From contig NZ_CP029002.1 of the NCBI RefSeq assembly GCF_003073375.1, positions 296,001 through 360,000 on the forward strand: a stretch of DNA of 64,000 nt. The letters are read 5' to 3'. The notes under the pieces were generated by a model. That model saw nothing but the letters and a program-made list of their open reading frames with translations. It had not been told where the DNA came from and made no database searches. The translations under genes and the position numbers were made by a program. Shown one piece after another: positions 41,367-50,005 of the stretch (position 1 is the first letter of the stretch; each line of letters begins with the position of its first letter). This stretch comes from Lysinibacillus sp. 2017 (GTDB lineage: Bacteria; Bacillota; Bacilli; Bacillales_A; Planococcaceae).

Positions 41367-43595
41367 TTATTGCAATAAAAATGTTTCTTTCGATGGACCG
41401 ATTAAATACAGTTCATGCATGGCACGTGTTAATGCCACATATAGAAGTTTGCGGTCAATCGCATGGTCGTAGTAGGGGGCATCAAAGGCAACAATCATGA
41501 CCGCATCAAACTCAAGTCCTTTTGCTAAATGGCTCGGTACAACAAGTAATTTTTCTTGGTCAATCCCTGAATTTTCATCGAGTAATTGTGCAGGAATCTC
41601 GGTTTGTTCAAGCTGCTTCATGATTTCATCCGCTTCGTCCGTCGTTTTACAAATAAGTGCAACAGAACGGTGGTTGTTCGCTTTAATCTTTGAGAATGTT
41701 TCTTCAATCGTTTGTGAACTAAAATGGTCTTGTTGAATGAATTCTGGCGTTTTTCCGTGACGAACAACGGGCTCGACAAGCGGTAATTCTTCGTCCATTT
41801 TCATTAGAATCTCATTAGCAATTTCCATAATTTCAATTGTTGTACGATAGCTTTTTTGCAGTGTCGCATAGGTCGCGCGTGGGAACAGTTCTAGCACTGG
41901 TCCCCAATCCGTCAGTGAACGGTAACTATGAATTCCTTGTGCGAGGTCACCTACCATCGTGAACATATCCGTTTCAAGTCCAGCTTTCAGTGCAGCAAGC
42001 TGGAAGTAGCTATAGTCCTGTACTTCATCGATAAAGACCACGCGCATTTTCCAATCTTCCGCGATTCCTTTAATTTTGGCTTGTAAATAGTACAGTGCGG
42101 CTAAATCTTCAAGTGCCCACTGTTCTTTTTTATGGGACGCAATAAATTGTTCCGTATGTTCTGGCGCCCACTCTGGAGCGATTTCATAGAGCAGTTCACG
42201 ATTTGTGAGGATCTCTCGGTACGTTTGCTTCACTTTGATTTTTACGAATTTTTTCATATAAGCAGAAGCGGTCGATTTTGCCTCTTGTTTAATTTTAGGG
42301 ATGCGTTCATCACGCTCGTCGATAAATTTCGTGACGATGCGTCGGCGTTTTTCATCTTCGCGGATTCCATTTAGTGAACGGCCAATTGCATCTTCATAGC
42401 GTGCGTTTAATGTGGAAAGCACCGCAGCTGTTTTCCGTTTGACTTCCGTTTGAACGACTTTTTTAATACGCTCGAGTCGTTTTTCAATCGGCATGTAATG
42501 AAATTCAATTAAAAACAGCTTACGTAAATGGTCACCCTTCATAATGCGGTATTTCTCAATAAAAACATCGTCAAAAAGTTCAGCAAGCTGTTGTTCATAG
42601 CGTTCTAAATAGCGGTCCATCATGAGCTGATAATATGGGCTGCCTTTAATTTTAGAAATCGGGAATTCGTCGTGCATGGTTTTATTTTGTGCCACAATTT
42701 GTTCGAGCTGCTCATTCGGGTTTTGCAGTTTAAGCTTAATTTTCGTCGCGTTTTGAACGTATTCGGCATAAGTTGTTTGACAAATTTTATCGACACCAAG
42801 CTCTGGTAATACGTCACCAATGTAATCAATAAATAACTTGTTTGGTGCTAAAATCATGAGCTGTTCTGGCTTAAAATGTTCCCCCATCGTATAAAGGAAA
42901 TACGAAATTCGGTGGAGGGCAATGGTTGTCTTGCCAGAACCAGCTGCGCCTTGGACGAGAATCGGTTGACGTAAGTGTGCACGAATAATTTCGTTTTGTT
43001 CCTTTTGAATCGTTGAAACGATTTCAGTTAAGCGAACGTCTGCCTTTCCTTCAAGTGCTTCTTGTAGTAATTCATCATTTGTCGTTAAATCCACATCACG
43101 GAAATTGACGAGCTGTGCGTTTTTGATGTTGTATTGACGTTTGGCAAATAAGTGACCGCTTAGCTCTTCATCACGAACTTCATACGATAGATCGCCAAGT
43201 CGCCCGTCATAATACACGTTTGCAACAGGGGAACGCCAATCGACGATGATTGGTTCATGTGTTTCGCTATGGAAAAGAGACGTTTTCCCAATATAAAGAA
43301 ATTCCTCTTCTTCACCTTCACGCTGGAAATGAATGCGTGCAAAATACGGCTTTTGGCGAATCGCCTCTAGTCCTTCTTTTTGATTGCGAGCGAGTTCAAA
43401 AAAGCGCGTGTTCATCAAAACATTTAAAAAGCTATCACTTGAATCGAGGTATTCTACATTGGACATGGCGTTTTTAATATTTGTTTGTGCGTTTTCAATA
43501 TCTGTTTTTGAGCTATGTAAAATTTGATCCATGTAATGTACTGTTTCTGTTAAATGTTGTTGTTCCTTTTGAAAATCAGTATGTTCCATCGTCAT
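41367..43595 (-). CDS. helD: RNA polymerase recycling ATPase HelD
   Basis: 742 residues of the UvrD/Rep-like superfamily 1 helicase fold. An N-terminal coiled-coil (about 1-75) is followed by a WRSPVANVYYDG region and ATPase motifs: Walker A GAAGSGKTTIALHR (216-229), VFIDEVQDYS, and VALTRAMHELYLIG near the end. The long N-terminal arm and the insertion in domain 1A are the HelD type, which removes RNA polymerase from stalled complexes, rather than PcrA. ATG 43595 is six bases after GGAGGA; an in-frame TTG further upstream is not needed. Confidence 0.93.
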   Translation of the reverse strand: MTMEHTDFQKEQQHLTETVHYMDQILHSSKTDIENAQTNIKNAMSNVEYLDSSDSFLNVLMNTRFFELARNQKEGLEAIRQKPYFARIHFQREGEEEEFLYIGKTSLFHSETHEPIIVDWRSPVANVYYDGRLGDLSYEVRDEELSGHLFAKRQYNIKNAQLVNFRDVDLTTNDELLQEALEGKADVRLTEIVSTIQKEQNEIIRAHLRQPILVQGAAGSGKTTIALHRISYFLYTMGEHFKPEQLMILAPNKLFIDYIGDVLPELGVDKICQTTYAEYVQNATKIKLKLQNPNEQLEQIVAQNKTMHDEFPISKIKGSPYYQLMMDRYLERYEQQLAELFDDVFIEKYRIMKGDHLRKLFLIEFHYMPIEKRLERIKKVVQTEVKRKTAAVLSTLNARYEDAIGRSLNGIREDEKRRRIVTKFIDERDERIPKIKQEAKSTASAYMKKFVKIKVKQTYREILTNRELLYEIAPEWAPEHTEQFIASHKKEQWALEDLAALYYLQAKIKGIAEDWKMRVVFIDEVQDYSYFQLAALKAGLETDMFTMVGDLAQGIHSYRSLTDWGPVLELFPRATYATLQKSYRTTIEIMEIANEILMKMDEELPLVEPVVRHGKTPEFIQQDHFSSQTIEETFSKIKANNHRSVALICKTTDEADEIMKQLEQTEIPAQLLDENSGIDQEKLLVVPSHLAKGLEFDAVMIVAFDAPYYDHAIDRKLLYVALTRAMHELYLIGPSKETFLLQ

Positions 43596-43699
43596 CGTCG
43601 TTCCTCCTATCACCAATTAAAGTCAGAATTTAATCTTATCAAATATGAAGAGGGAGTTTCAAGGGTAGGGGTGTAAAGAAGGTAAATTTATAGTGTTTC

Positions 43700-43732
43700 A
43701 AAAAAATAGAGATAGCTTCATCGCTATCTCCC
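43700..43732 (-). terminator. Terminator of the DUF2804 gene
   Basis: On the minus strand GAGATAGC pairs with GCTATCTC around a short loop, followed by TATTTTTTT. Confidence 0.85.
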
Positions 43733-43736
43733 TAGA

Positions 43737-44759
43737 TCACCACTTCGCCACATGCTCTTCAATACAGCCAAGCATTTGCTGAATATGCAAAATTTCACCG
43801 TCGTCTAATTGAATCTCCCCATCATAATAACCGACCATTTGATGCACGGACGATGCGATGACTTTGACATTTGTTTCAGCGATGCGCTCGAAAAATGGTG
43901 TAAATGTTAAGTTCACTTGTTTGCTAAATTTTGATTTGACGGTCCAAGGTTTCATGAAGTCTTTGCAATCATAAGAGAAAATCACGTCTTCTGAAATTTT
44001 CGTCATCACCCCGTTGATAAAAATCGCATTTTCCGTCATTCCCGTGCCGTCCGTCCACTGTCCACCAAAGTTTAGTCCGATGCGCTGACCACGAACTAGT
44101 TGCGAGGCCATCCCCCAATTCCAAGTTGCTTCGCGCGGCCAAACACCACGCCCATAATCAAGCACCGCAAAACTATCCTCCGAAGAGAATTTAAATTGGC
44201 GATGCCCAATTTTTACACTGCCTGATGTGGGTAATGTGTGGTGTTTCGCAGTGAACTGGAATGTTTGTCGATTCCACGGAATTACAACATTTAATGACTC
44301 GTCATCTTGTGGATGCTTGATTGTAAGCTCAGCGTGTAAATGATCGCCATCAAAATCAGGGCAAATGACAGTTAAATGGGTGTCCCCATTCAAATAGGTA
44401 ATCGTAATAGTCATCTCGTTATTAGCGAAGTTTATCGTTTCTAATACTTGGGTTGGCATTTTTACCTTGGCACCAAGTGGAATAGTGATTGTTTTTTCGA
44501 AATAGCGCTGTGTTTCATATTCGAGGAAGTAAACAAAGCAAACTGCAGCATAATCCAAGTGACTAATTGTCGTAGAAAATAAAATCTCTTCACCAAAAAC
44601 GCACCAATAATTCCATTTCTTCTTGCGCATGAAATGCCCCGATAAATTACAATCCACTACGGGAGTACGCGCAAAGCCAATCGCCTCAGGATTTAAATTG
44701 CCCTTTTTATCGCAAAGTAATGTAGGCTGTAAAATTTCTTTTTCTGCATGCTGCTTCAT
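43737..44759 (-). CDS. DUF2804 family protein
   Basis: 340 residues of mostly beta sequence. Recognisable DUF2804 stretches are KKKWNYWCVFGEEILFSTT, LDYGRGVWPREATWNWGMAS and RIGLNFGGQWTDGTGMTENA. The family resembles lipocalin-like hydrolases or carotenoid-binding folds but has no assigned function. There is no signal peptide. ATG 44759 follows GAGGGGG at six bases. It is a single-gene transcript. Confidence 0.87.
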   Translation of the reverse strand: MKQHAEKEILQPTLLCDKKGNLNPEAIGFARTPVVDCNLSGHFMRKKKWNYWCVFGEEILFSTTISHLDYAAVCFVYFLEYETQRYFEKTITIPLGAKVKMPTQVLETINFANNEMTITITYLNGDTHLTVICPDFDGDHLHAELTIKHPQDDESLNVVIPWNRQTFQFTAKHHTLPTSGSVKIGHRQFKFSSEDSFAVLDYGRGVWPREATWNWGMASQLVRGQRIGLNFGGQWTDGTGMTENAIFINGVMTKISEDVIFSYDCKDFMKPWTVKSKFSKQVNLTFTPFFERIAETNVKVIASSVHQMVGYYDGEIQLDDGEILHIQQMLGCIEEHVAKW

Positions 44760-44922
44760 TGGAATCCCCCTCAAGTATGTAACGATGTACTGTTAAAAAT
44801 ATTGTATCAGACATTTAATGAAACGGGCGACTTCTGCGCGATGTTTACATAAATTCCTATAAAAATTGGGATAATCGAAAAACCTTCGACATACGATGAC
44901 AATAATGGTGGGAGGGTGAAAA

Positions 44923-45426
44923 TTGCCGATTCAATATGATCGAGGGGCAGCTGTGGCTTACGCGTATCGCTATTGGGATAGCTTTAATCCAGCGTTTCCT
45001 GTGTTTCAAGATGATTGTACAAATTTTATCTCGCAGTGTTTGTATGCGGGAAAAGCTCCGATGCGAGGCATGTCAAATCGTGAGCAAGGGTGGTGGATGA
45101 TTGGACTTCAAGAGCGTTGGAGCTATAGTTGGTCCGTCTCCCATTCACTTCGTTGGTATTTAGAAACATCAGAACGCGGGTTGATGGCGACAAGGGTTTA
45201 TGATCCGTCACAACTACAGCTGGGTGATGTTATTTTTTATGATTTTCAAGACAATGGCCGCATTGATCATAGTACGATCGTGACGAAAATTGAGGATGGT
45301 GTGCCTTATGTTGCCGCGCATACAACAAGTAGCATTAATCGTCATTTTAGCTACGTAGATTCGAGCGCCTATACACCGCAAATGCGCTATTATTTTTATC
45401 ATATTGCGGATGTATTTTCACACTGA
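44923..45426 (+). CDS. Stand-alone amidase-domain protein (Amidase_6 type)
   Basis: 167 residues that match a cysteine-amidase domain of the putative amidase family often found in Bacillales spore and wall proteins. It opens with YDRGAAVAYAYRYWDSFNP, then DDCTNFISQCLYAG with the probable catalytic cysteine, GDVIFYDFQDNG and the probable catalytic histidine in IDHSTIVT. There is no signal peptide and no binding domain, so it may act inside the cell or mother cell. The start is TTG 44923 after GGAGGGTG. Its substrate is unknown. Confidence 0.83.
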   Translation: MPIQYDRGAAVAYAYRYWDSFNPAFPVFQDDCTNFISQCLYAGKAPMRGMSNREQGWWMIGLQERWSYSWSVSHSLRWYLETSERGLMATRVYDPSQLQLGDVIFYDFQDNGRIDHSTIVTKIEDGVPYVAAHTTSSINRHFSYVDSSAYTPQMRYYFYHIADVFSH

Positions 45427-45502
45427 TAATAAAATTTGGAATATGTAAAACGATGAACATTTATGATAAGGTGGAACTAGTTGGATGAAGGAGGATTTGT
45501 TG

Positions 45503-46066
45503 ATGACATTAACAGTAAAAGAAGCGATTTTACAACGTCGCTCAATCAAAAAATTTAACGGACAATCCGTAGAAAAAGAAGCAGTAGTAGAAATATTAGA
45601 TGATGCCAAATGGGCGCCGAACCACGGGAACCGTCAACCTTGGCGTGTTGTTGTAGGTGCGGGTGAAACCTTACCAAAAGTTCATGAATTACTTCGTGAT
45701 TTAGCAATTCCAAAATGGCAGGAACTTTCTGAAGAGGTACTAGCAACACAAATGCAAAAGTATACATTAGCAGGTGCCTATGCCTTTGTTTTAGTGAAGG
45801 AAGATATGCGTCAAAAAGAGCGTTTAGAAGATTATGCGGCCACATCTTGTTACTTACAAAATGTGCAGTTGCTTGCATGGGATAAAGGAATCGGCACATG
45901 CTGGAAAACACCAGGATTCTTAGACCATCCGAAATTCCGAGAAGCGTTAAATGCAAGCGCAAATGAACGTGTGATGTCAATGTTACAATTCGGTCATTTT
46001 GACGAAGCACCAAAAGCAAAAGAACGTAAAGAAGTATCAGGATTCATCACAGAGTTTACTAGTTAA
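45503..46066 (+). CDS. Nitroreductase-family oxidoreductase
   Basis: 187 residues of an FMN-dependent nitroreductase fold, of the YdjA/TdsD-like small type: ILQRRSIKKFNGQ near the N-terminus for FMN phosphate, DAKWAPNHGNRQPWRVVV, and GIGTCWKTPGFLD. The start at ATG 45503 is eight bases after AAGGAGG; an in-frame ATG at 45485 precedes that site. The stop codon lies in the first unit of a tandem octamer repeat. The natural substrate is unknown. Confidence 0.9.
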   Translation: MTLTVKEAILQRRSIKKFNGQSVEKEAVVEILDDAKWAPNHGNRQPWRVVVGAGETLPKVHELLRDLAIPKWQELSEEVLATQMQKYTLAGAYAFVLVKEDMRQKERLEDYAATSCYLQNVQLLAWDKGIGTCWKTPGFLDHPKFREALNASANERVMSMLQFGHFDEAPKAKERKEVSGFITEFTS

Positions 46067-46099
46067 ATAGTTAAATAGTTAAATAGTTAAATAGTTGAA
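46060..46099. repeat. Tandem octamer repeat (TAGTTAAA)
   Basis: Four exact TAGTTAAA units (46060-46091) and one variant unit TAGTTGAA (46092-46099). The first includes the TAA stop of the nitroreductase gene. Confidence 0.9.
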
Positions 46100-46145
46100 A
46101 AGCGAATGAGGCTGGGTGATTACCTAGTCTCATTCGTTTTTTTGT
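46099..46145 (+). terminator. Terminator of the nitroreductase gene
   Basis: GCGAATGAG pairs with CTCATTCG, with further interior pairing (GGT/ACC), followed by T7. Confidence 0.85.
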
Positions 46146-46441
46146 TTCAACTAAATAAGGTACGCATTTATGTTGATAGATCGCGTCGTAAATAACCACG
46201 GTTCATAATTATTTCAACAGCTGAAAAAGTGCGAAAAAGAAACTTTCTTAGTTTTTGATGCAAGTGTCTCATGATATTCAAGACCACGGCATAAATTTTA
46301 AAAGACTGCTTTCTAACAACAAGGCGTGCTTGATGAAACTCGTACACTACTTTTCAGTAAATTAATACTATAGTAGGAAATGTTTTTATTATCGATGCAT
46401 AGGGGAAAAGAAGGGATAATGAAACCTTTGGAGGGATGCAT
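46146..46441. other. Intergenic region with a possible degraded coding fragment
   Basis: No intact gene is seen. On the minus strand a stop-free stretch from about 46347 to a TAA at 46168-46170 could encode 59 residues (VYEFHQARLVVRKQSFKIY near its start, NRGYLRRDLST at its end), but it has no ribosome site and no recognised family. It may be a remnant. Confidence 0.35.
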
Positions 46442-47062
46442 ATGTTTAGCAATGAGGAAAAACGTACCGTTGAAATTGTGAAAACGAAAAATGAATTGCT
46501 TGAAAAACTCCAAGAAATGCGTAAAACACCAGACATCGTGGAACGGAACCAAATTTATATTTTATCAAAACATGTAGATGAATTTCATTCGCTTAATCGT
46601 GACGAGCAAATCGACATTATCACAACACACGGGATTGGCAGCTTTATTAAAACATTATTATTTAAAGAAACACCAATTGAAAAGTCGTTACGTCGTATGG
46701 AACTGTCGCCATCTGAACAAAGTCGCTATGAAGCGGCGATCAAAAATGGTGATATTGTTATCATTTCAGGAAGTGATCCATTTAATGAACAACGATGGAC
46801 AGGACATACACTAAATAAATGGATTACAAATCGTTCAAATGCGTCAAATTTAATCGATTGGAACGTGAAGGATGAACGCGTAATACCATTTACACCGAAG
46901 CAAGAAGTGCGAATGGTACCAGAAATGGGTGTGGCAAGTGATTTTGGCCAAGCGAGTCCTGTCGATTCGGATGAAATTCCTCTAAAAGACAATCAGCGTT
47001 ATGTACGACATCCAAAAACGAAGGTACTCAGTATTTATCAAGGACCACATCCTTACGAGTAA
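46442..47062 (+). CDS. Conserved hypothetical protein, possibly distant YflT-like stress protein
   Basis: 206 residues, soluble and charged. The N-terminal half, with EIVKTKNELLEKLQEMR, QIYILSKHVDEF and LSPSEQSRYEAAIKNGDIVIISG, follows the pattern of general-stress YflT domains (an alternating strand-helix domain ending in a yeeaikkGgi-type strand). This is a weak resemblance. The C-terminal half is unique and ends TKVLSIYQGPHPYE. ATG 46442 is preferred because GGAGGG directly touches the upstream ATG at 46436. It is monocistronic. Confidence 0.78.
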   Translation: MFSNEEKRTVEIVKTKNELLEKLQEMRKTPDIVERNQIYILSKHVDEFHSLNRDEQIDIITTHGIGSFIKTLLFKETPIEKSLRRMELSPSEQSRYEAAIKNGDIVIISGSDPFNEQRWTGHTLNKWITNRSNASNLIDWNVKDERVIPFTPKQEVRMVPEMGVASDFGQASPVDSDEIPLKDNQRYVRHPKTKVLSIYQGPHPYE

Positions 47063-47068
47063 ACTTTT

Positions 47069-47116
47069 AAGCTAGCAAAGGACACGATGAAACAAACTTC
47101 CTCTGCTAGCTTTTTG
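47069..47116 (+). terminator. Terminator of the 46442-47062 gene
   Basis: AAGCTAGCA (47069-47077) pairs with TGCTAGCTT (47104-47112) around a long loop, followed by T5. Confidence 0.65.
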
Positions 47117-47203
47117 TTTGGAAATAAGAAGGTTTTTCTATCGTATTTGCAGAAAATAAGAGTTTATAATAGAAATTTATTGAAGTGAAGGGTGTTGGGA
47201 AAT

Positions 47204-47902
47204 GTGGAGAAAGTAGTAGCATCACCACAATTAGCGCTTGAAGGGCTAGAAGATGGCGCAGTTGTTTTAGTTGGCGGATTTGGGCTTTGTGGGATACCAG
47301 AAAATCTAATTCAAGCTGTAAAAGATAAAGGGGTAAAAGATTTAACCGTTGTGAGTAATAACTGCGGCGTTAATGATTTTGGGTTAGGCATCCTCCTAAA
47401 GGACAAGCAAATTTCAAAAATGGTCGCATCGTATGTTGGGGAAAATAAAACATTCGAGCAACAATTTTTAAGTGGGGAGCTGGAAGTGGAACTAACGCCA
47501 CAAGGCACACTTGCTGAACGTATTCGCGCGGGCGGAGCAGGAATTCCAGCATTTTATACGGCAACAGGTGTTGGGACGCCTATTGCGGAAGGAAAAGAAG
47601 AAAACATATTTGACGGGAAAGCATACATATTAGAACGTGCGATAACAGGCGATTTTGCGCTTGTGAAAGCATGGAAAGCCGATCGTTCAGGTAATCTTGT
47701 ATTCCGTAAAACATCGCGCAATTTCAACCCACTCGTTGCAACAGCAGGACGCATCACGATTGTGGAAGTGGAGGAGCTTGTGGAAGTTGGCCAGCTTGAT
47801 CCCGATGAAATTCATTTGCCAGGAATTTATGTGCAGCATATCGTACAGAGCCCGTCATTTGAAAAGCGCATTGAACGTCGTATCGTGAGGGAGGAAGCGT
47901 AA
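47204..47902 (+). CDS. scoA: 3-oxoacid CoA-transferase subunit A
   Basis: The alpha subunit of a family I CoA-transferase, about 232 residues. Signatures are [16 protein letters not shown] and [14 protein letters not shown]. Together with the beta subunit it moves CoA from succinyl-CoA to acetoacetate; some relatives use 3-oxoadipate. The start is uncertain: GTG 47204, giving [12 protein letters not shown], has AAGGGTG about ten bases upstream and is preferred to GTG 47192. The stop overlaps the start of scoB. Confidence 0.88.
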   Translation: MEKVVASPQLALEGLEDGAVVLVGGFGLCGIPENLIQAVKDKGVKDLTVVSNNCGVNDFGLGILLKDKQISKMVASYVGENKTFEQQFLSGELEVELTPQGTLAERIRAGGAGIPAFYTATGVGTPIAEGKEENIFDGKAYILERAITGDFALVKAWKADRSGNLVFRKTSRNFNPLVATAGRITIVEVEELVEVGQLDPDEIHLPGIYVQHIVQSPSFEKRIERRIVREEA

Positions 47903-48534
47903 TGGAAACTCGTTTAAAAATTATTCGTCGCGCAGTACAAGAAATTGAAGATGGCATGTATGTGAATTTAGGAATCGGAATGCCAACGCTTATCGCGAAT
48001 GAAATTCCGGAAGGCTATAATGTCATGCTGCAATCTGAAAATGGCATGCTTGGTATTGGACCGTACCCGACAGAGCAAGAGGTGGATGCAGATCTAATCA
48101 ATGCAGGAAAAGAAACGGTAACTGCAAAAGCGGGTGCTGCGTTTTTTGATAGCGCGGAAAGCTTTGCTATGATCCGCGGTGGTCATATTGATGTGGCAAT
48201 TTTAGGTGGTATGGAAGTATCACAAGCTGGTGACCTCGCGAATTGGATGATTCCAGGTAAAGTTGTGAAAGGGATGGGTGGTGCGATGGATTTAGTTGTG
48301 GGCGCAAAAAAAGTCATTGTCATTATGGAGCACACCAATAAACACGGAGAATCAAAAGTGAAACGTGAATGTACGCTACCACTTACAGGACGTACGGTTG
48401 TGCATCGACTAATTACCGATTTAGCTGTGTTTGACTTTGTTGATAGTATGATGCAGCTAGTGGAACTACAAGCAGGTGTGACATTAGCAGAAGTAAAGGA
48501 AAAAACGGAAGCTGAGTTTGAAGTGAAGTTATAA
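47902..48534 (+). CDS. scoB: 3-oxoacid CoA-transferase subunit B
   Basis: The beta subunit, 210 residues, with the catalytic glutamate E46 in the [12 protein letters not shown] motif that forms the glutamyl-CoA intermediate. Other family features are [12 protein letters not shown] and [10 protein letters not shown]. The ATG overlaps the scoA stop codon (TAATG), so the subunits are translated together in equal amounts. A strong terminator follows. The distance from the ring-cleavage operon and the terminator between them argue against a dedicated role in that pathway. Confidence 0.93.
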   Translation: METRLKIIRRAVQEIEDGMYVNLGIGMPTLIANEIPEGYNVMLQSENGMLGIGPYPTEQEVDADLINAGKETVTAKAGAAFFDSAESFAMIRGGHIDVAILGGMEVSQAGDLANWMIPGKVVKGMGGAMDLVVGAKKVIVIMEHTNKHGESKVKRECTLPLTGRTVVHRLITDLAVFDFVDSMMQLVELQAGVTLAEVKEKTEAEFEVKL

Positions 48535-48542
48535 TAGAGTAG

Positions 48543-48587
48543 GTCACGAAAAGCCTGGTTCAATTGCTTTTCGTGACATTTTTTTTA
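48543..48587. terminator. Bidirectional terminator between scoB and the MFS gene
   Basis: GTCACGAAAAGC (48543-48554) pairs with GCTTTTCGTGAC (48566-48577); a T run follows on the plus strand. Confidence 0.88.
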
Positions 48588-49717
48588 TTTGGTAACCATT
48601 TTAATAACGAACTACCACTAAAGCCTAACAATACGGTATTCAACCAAAAAATCGGAAAAAATCCGACAAAGCTCATACTACCAAATACAATCGGTACGGC
48701 GAATTGCACCGCTTTATTAACGGTTAATCGAATACCAAGCACTTCACCTGTATAACCAGCAGGAGAAGCATTGTATGCCATGACAATTGATAGCGGCTGG
48801 CAACAACCTAATCCAAGACCCATTACGAATGAAATTACCGCAAGAAGTGGCACGGCTTTGATAAATGGTAATACGAAAAAAGCACACCCCGCGATAAGTA
48901 AACAACCACCAATCATTTGTTCTGGTGAAAATTTTCGTTGCAGAGGCGTCATTAATAACCGGCTAATAATGAACGCTAACGCATTTACCCCAACAAGTAC
49001 CCCAATGACAGAAGTAGACAAGCCAATTGAACTTGTATAAATCGGAAAATAAAATTCAAATAACCCGACCCCAGTTAAAATGACCCCACTCGTTATAAAG
49101 ACACTGCGTAATTTTTGGTGTAGCAACAACTGTAGAAAACTTGTATTTTCAACAGTATCCTTCTCTTTTTTTGCGACGCCCTTAATCGGAATAACTAAAA
49201 ACAATAATCCTGGTAGGAGTGCAAAAATACCGAGCATTAAATATGCCACCGCAAAATCAAGCCAATCAATTACAAATCCAACTAATAATGGACCGATAAA
49301 ATTGGCAATTGAGACACTTAATGTGTAGGCACCGTAATTTTTCGTACGAGTTCCCTCGCTACTAAGTGCACCGACAAGATTTTGACTACTAACGACTGTA
49401 ATAATTTGAAATAAGCCAAATAGTAGCTGAATGGCTAACAGCACCCATAAATTTGCTACTAAAAAATAAATAGCAACTAGTGATAGGCCGCTGCCAATCA
49501 TCCCAATCGTCAGTAAGAAATTAAGTGACACACGGTCTGACAAGCGTCCCACAAACGAAGCTAAAAACATCGGGAAAAGCGAACCCGCTGCGATAATTAC
49601 CCCTAAAAAAGCAGGGCTTGCTTGTAAATGCAATCCATACAATGAAACTAAAAGTATATTTCCTTTTAAGGCAATTTGAAATAGTAAAGTCAAAAATACA
49701 ATGAATAAAAATGGCAT
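48560..49717 (-). CDS. MFS transporter
   Basis: About 385 residues with twelve membrane helices, including the MFS loop GRLSDRVSLNFLL between helices 2 and 3. It belongs to the general MFS_1 group; the substrate cannot be read from the sequence. The ATG at 49717 is preferred (GGATG precedes it weakly); an upstream TTG frame overlaps the operator. Its promoter diverges from the ring-cleavage operon and carries the same palindromic operator, so it is probably co-regulated and may import the substrate or export an intermediate. Confidence 0.87.
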   Translation of the reverse strand: MPFLFIVFLTLLFQIALKGNILLVSLYGLHLQASPAFLGVIIAAGSLFPMFLASFVGRLSDRVSLNFLLTIGMIGSGLSLVAIYFLVANLWVLLAIQLLFGLFQIITVVSSQNLVGALSSEGTRTKNYGAYTLSVSIANFIGPLLVGFVIDWLDFAVAYLMLGIFALLPGLLFLVIPIKGVAKKEKDTVENTSFLQLLLHQKLRSVFITSGVILTGVGLFEFYFPIYTSSIGLSTSVIGVLVGVNALAFIISRLLMTPLQRKFSPEQMIGGCLLIAGCAFFVLPFIKAVPLLAVISFVMGLGLGCCQPLSIVMAYNASPAGYTGEVLGIRLTVNKAVQFAVPIVFGSMSFVGFFPIFWLNTVLLGFSGSSLLKWLPNKKNVTKSN

Positions 49718-49740
49718 CTCAACACATCCGATAAACAATT

Positions 49741-49751
49741 TTGTTGAACAA
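49741..49751 (-). promoter_or_regulatory. Palindromic operator TTGTTGAACAA at the MFS promoter
   Basis: A perfect 11-base palindrome with an odd centre, placed just downstream of the -10 box of the MFS promoter. Read on the minus strand it gives TTGTTCAACAA, identical to the site at 49974. The form TTGT-N3-ACAA suits GntR/FCD regulators. Confidence 0.72.
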
Positions 49752-49755
49752 TTTC

Positions 49756-49783
49756 ATTGTAAAATACATCTATTTAAAGTCAA
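49756..49783 (-). promoter_or_regulatory. Promoter of the MFS gene
   Basis: On the minus strand TTGACT (49783-49778), 16 bases, TACAAT (49761-49756). Confidence 0.75.
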
Positions 49784-49931
49784 TAGGTTGAAAGATAAAG
49801 TGCGTAGAAATGTTGAGTCAACAGTGATTTTAGAAATTGATAAAAACTAAATAATTATTTTAAGAGCAAAATGCATACCTAAAGAAGAAATAAAATGACG
49901 CTACTTAGTTTATAATTTTCAGAAAATAGTA

Positions 49932-49961
49932 TTGACTACATAATGAATTGCAAACTATAAT
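49932..49961 (+). promoter_or_regulatory. Promoter of the ring-cleavage operon
   Basis: TTGACT (49932-49937), 18 bases, TATAAT (49956-49961). Confidence 0.82.
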
Positions 49962-49973
49962 TGAGTTACAAGA

Positions 49974-49984
49974 TTGTTCAACAA
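49974..49984 (+). promoter_or_regulatory. Palindromic operator TTGTTCAACAA at the ring-cleavage promoter
   Basis: The same palindrome as at 49741-49751, about 13 bases after the -10 box and just before the ribosome site, a position suited to repression. The likely binder is the GntR/FCD protein encoded at 56106. Confidence 0.75.
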
Positions 49985-50005
49985 TTTATCAGGAGGGGAA
50001 CATTT

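Noticed and set aside
47204-48534. Assignment of scoAB as 3-oxoadipate CoA-transferase of an aromatic pathway
   Set aside because: No other beta-ketoadipate genes are near and a strong terminator and the convergent MFS gene separate it from the ring-cleavage operon.
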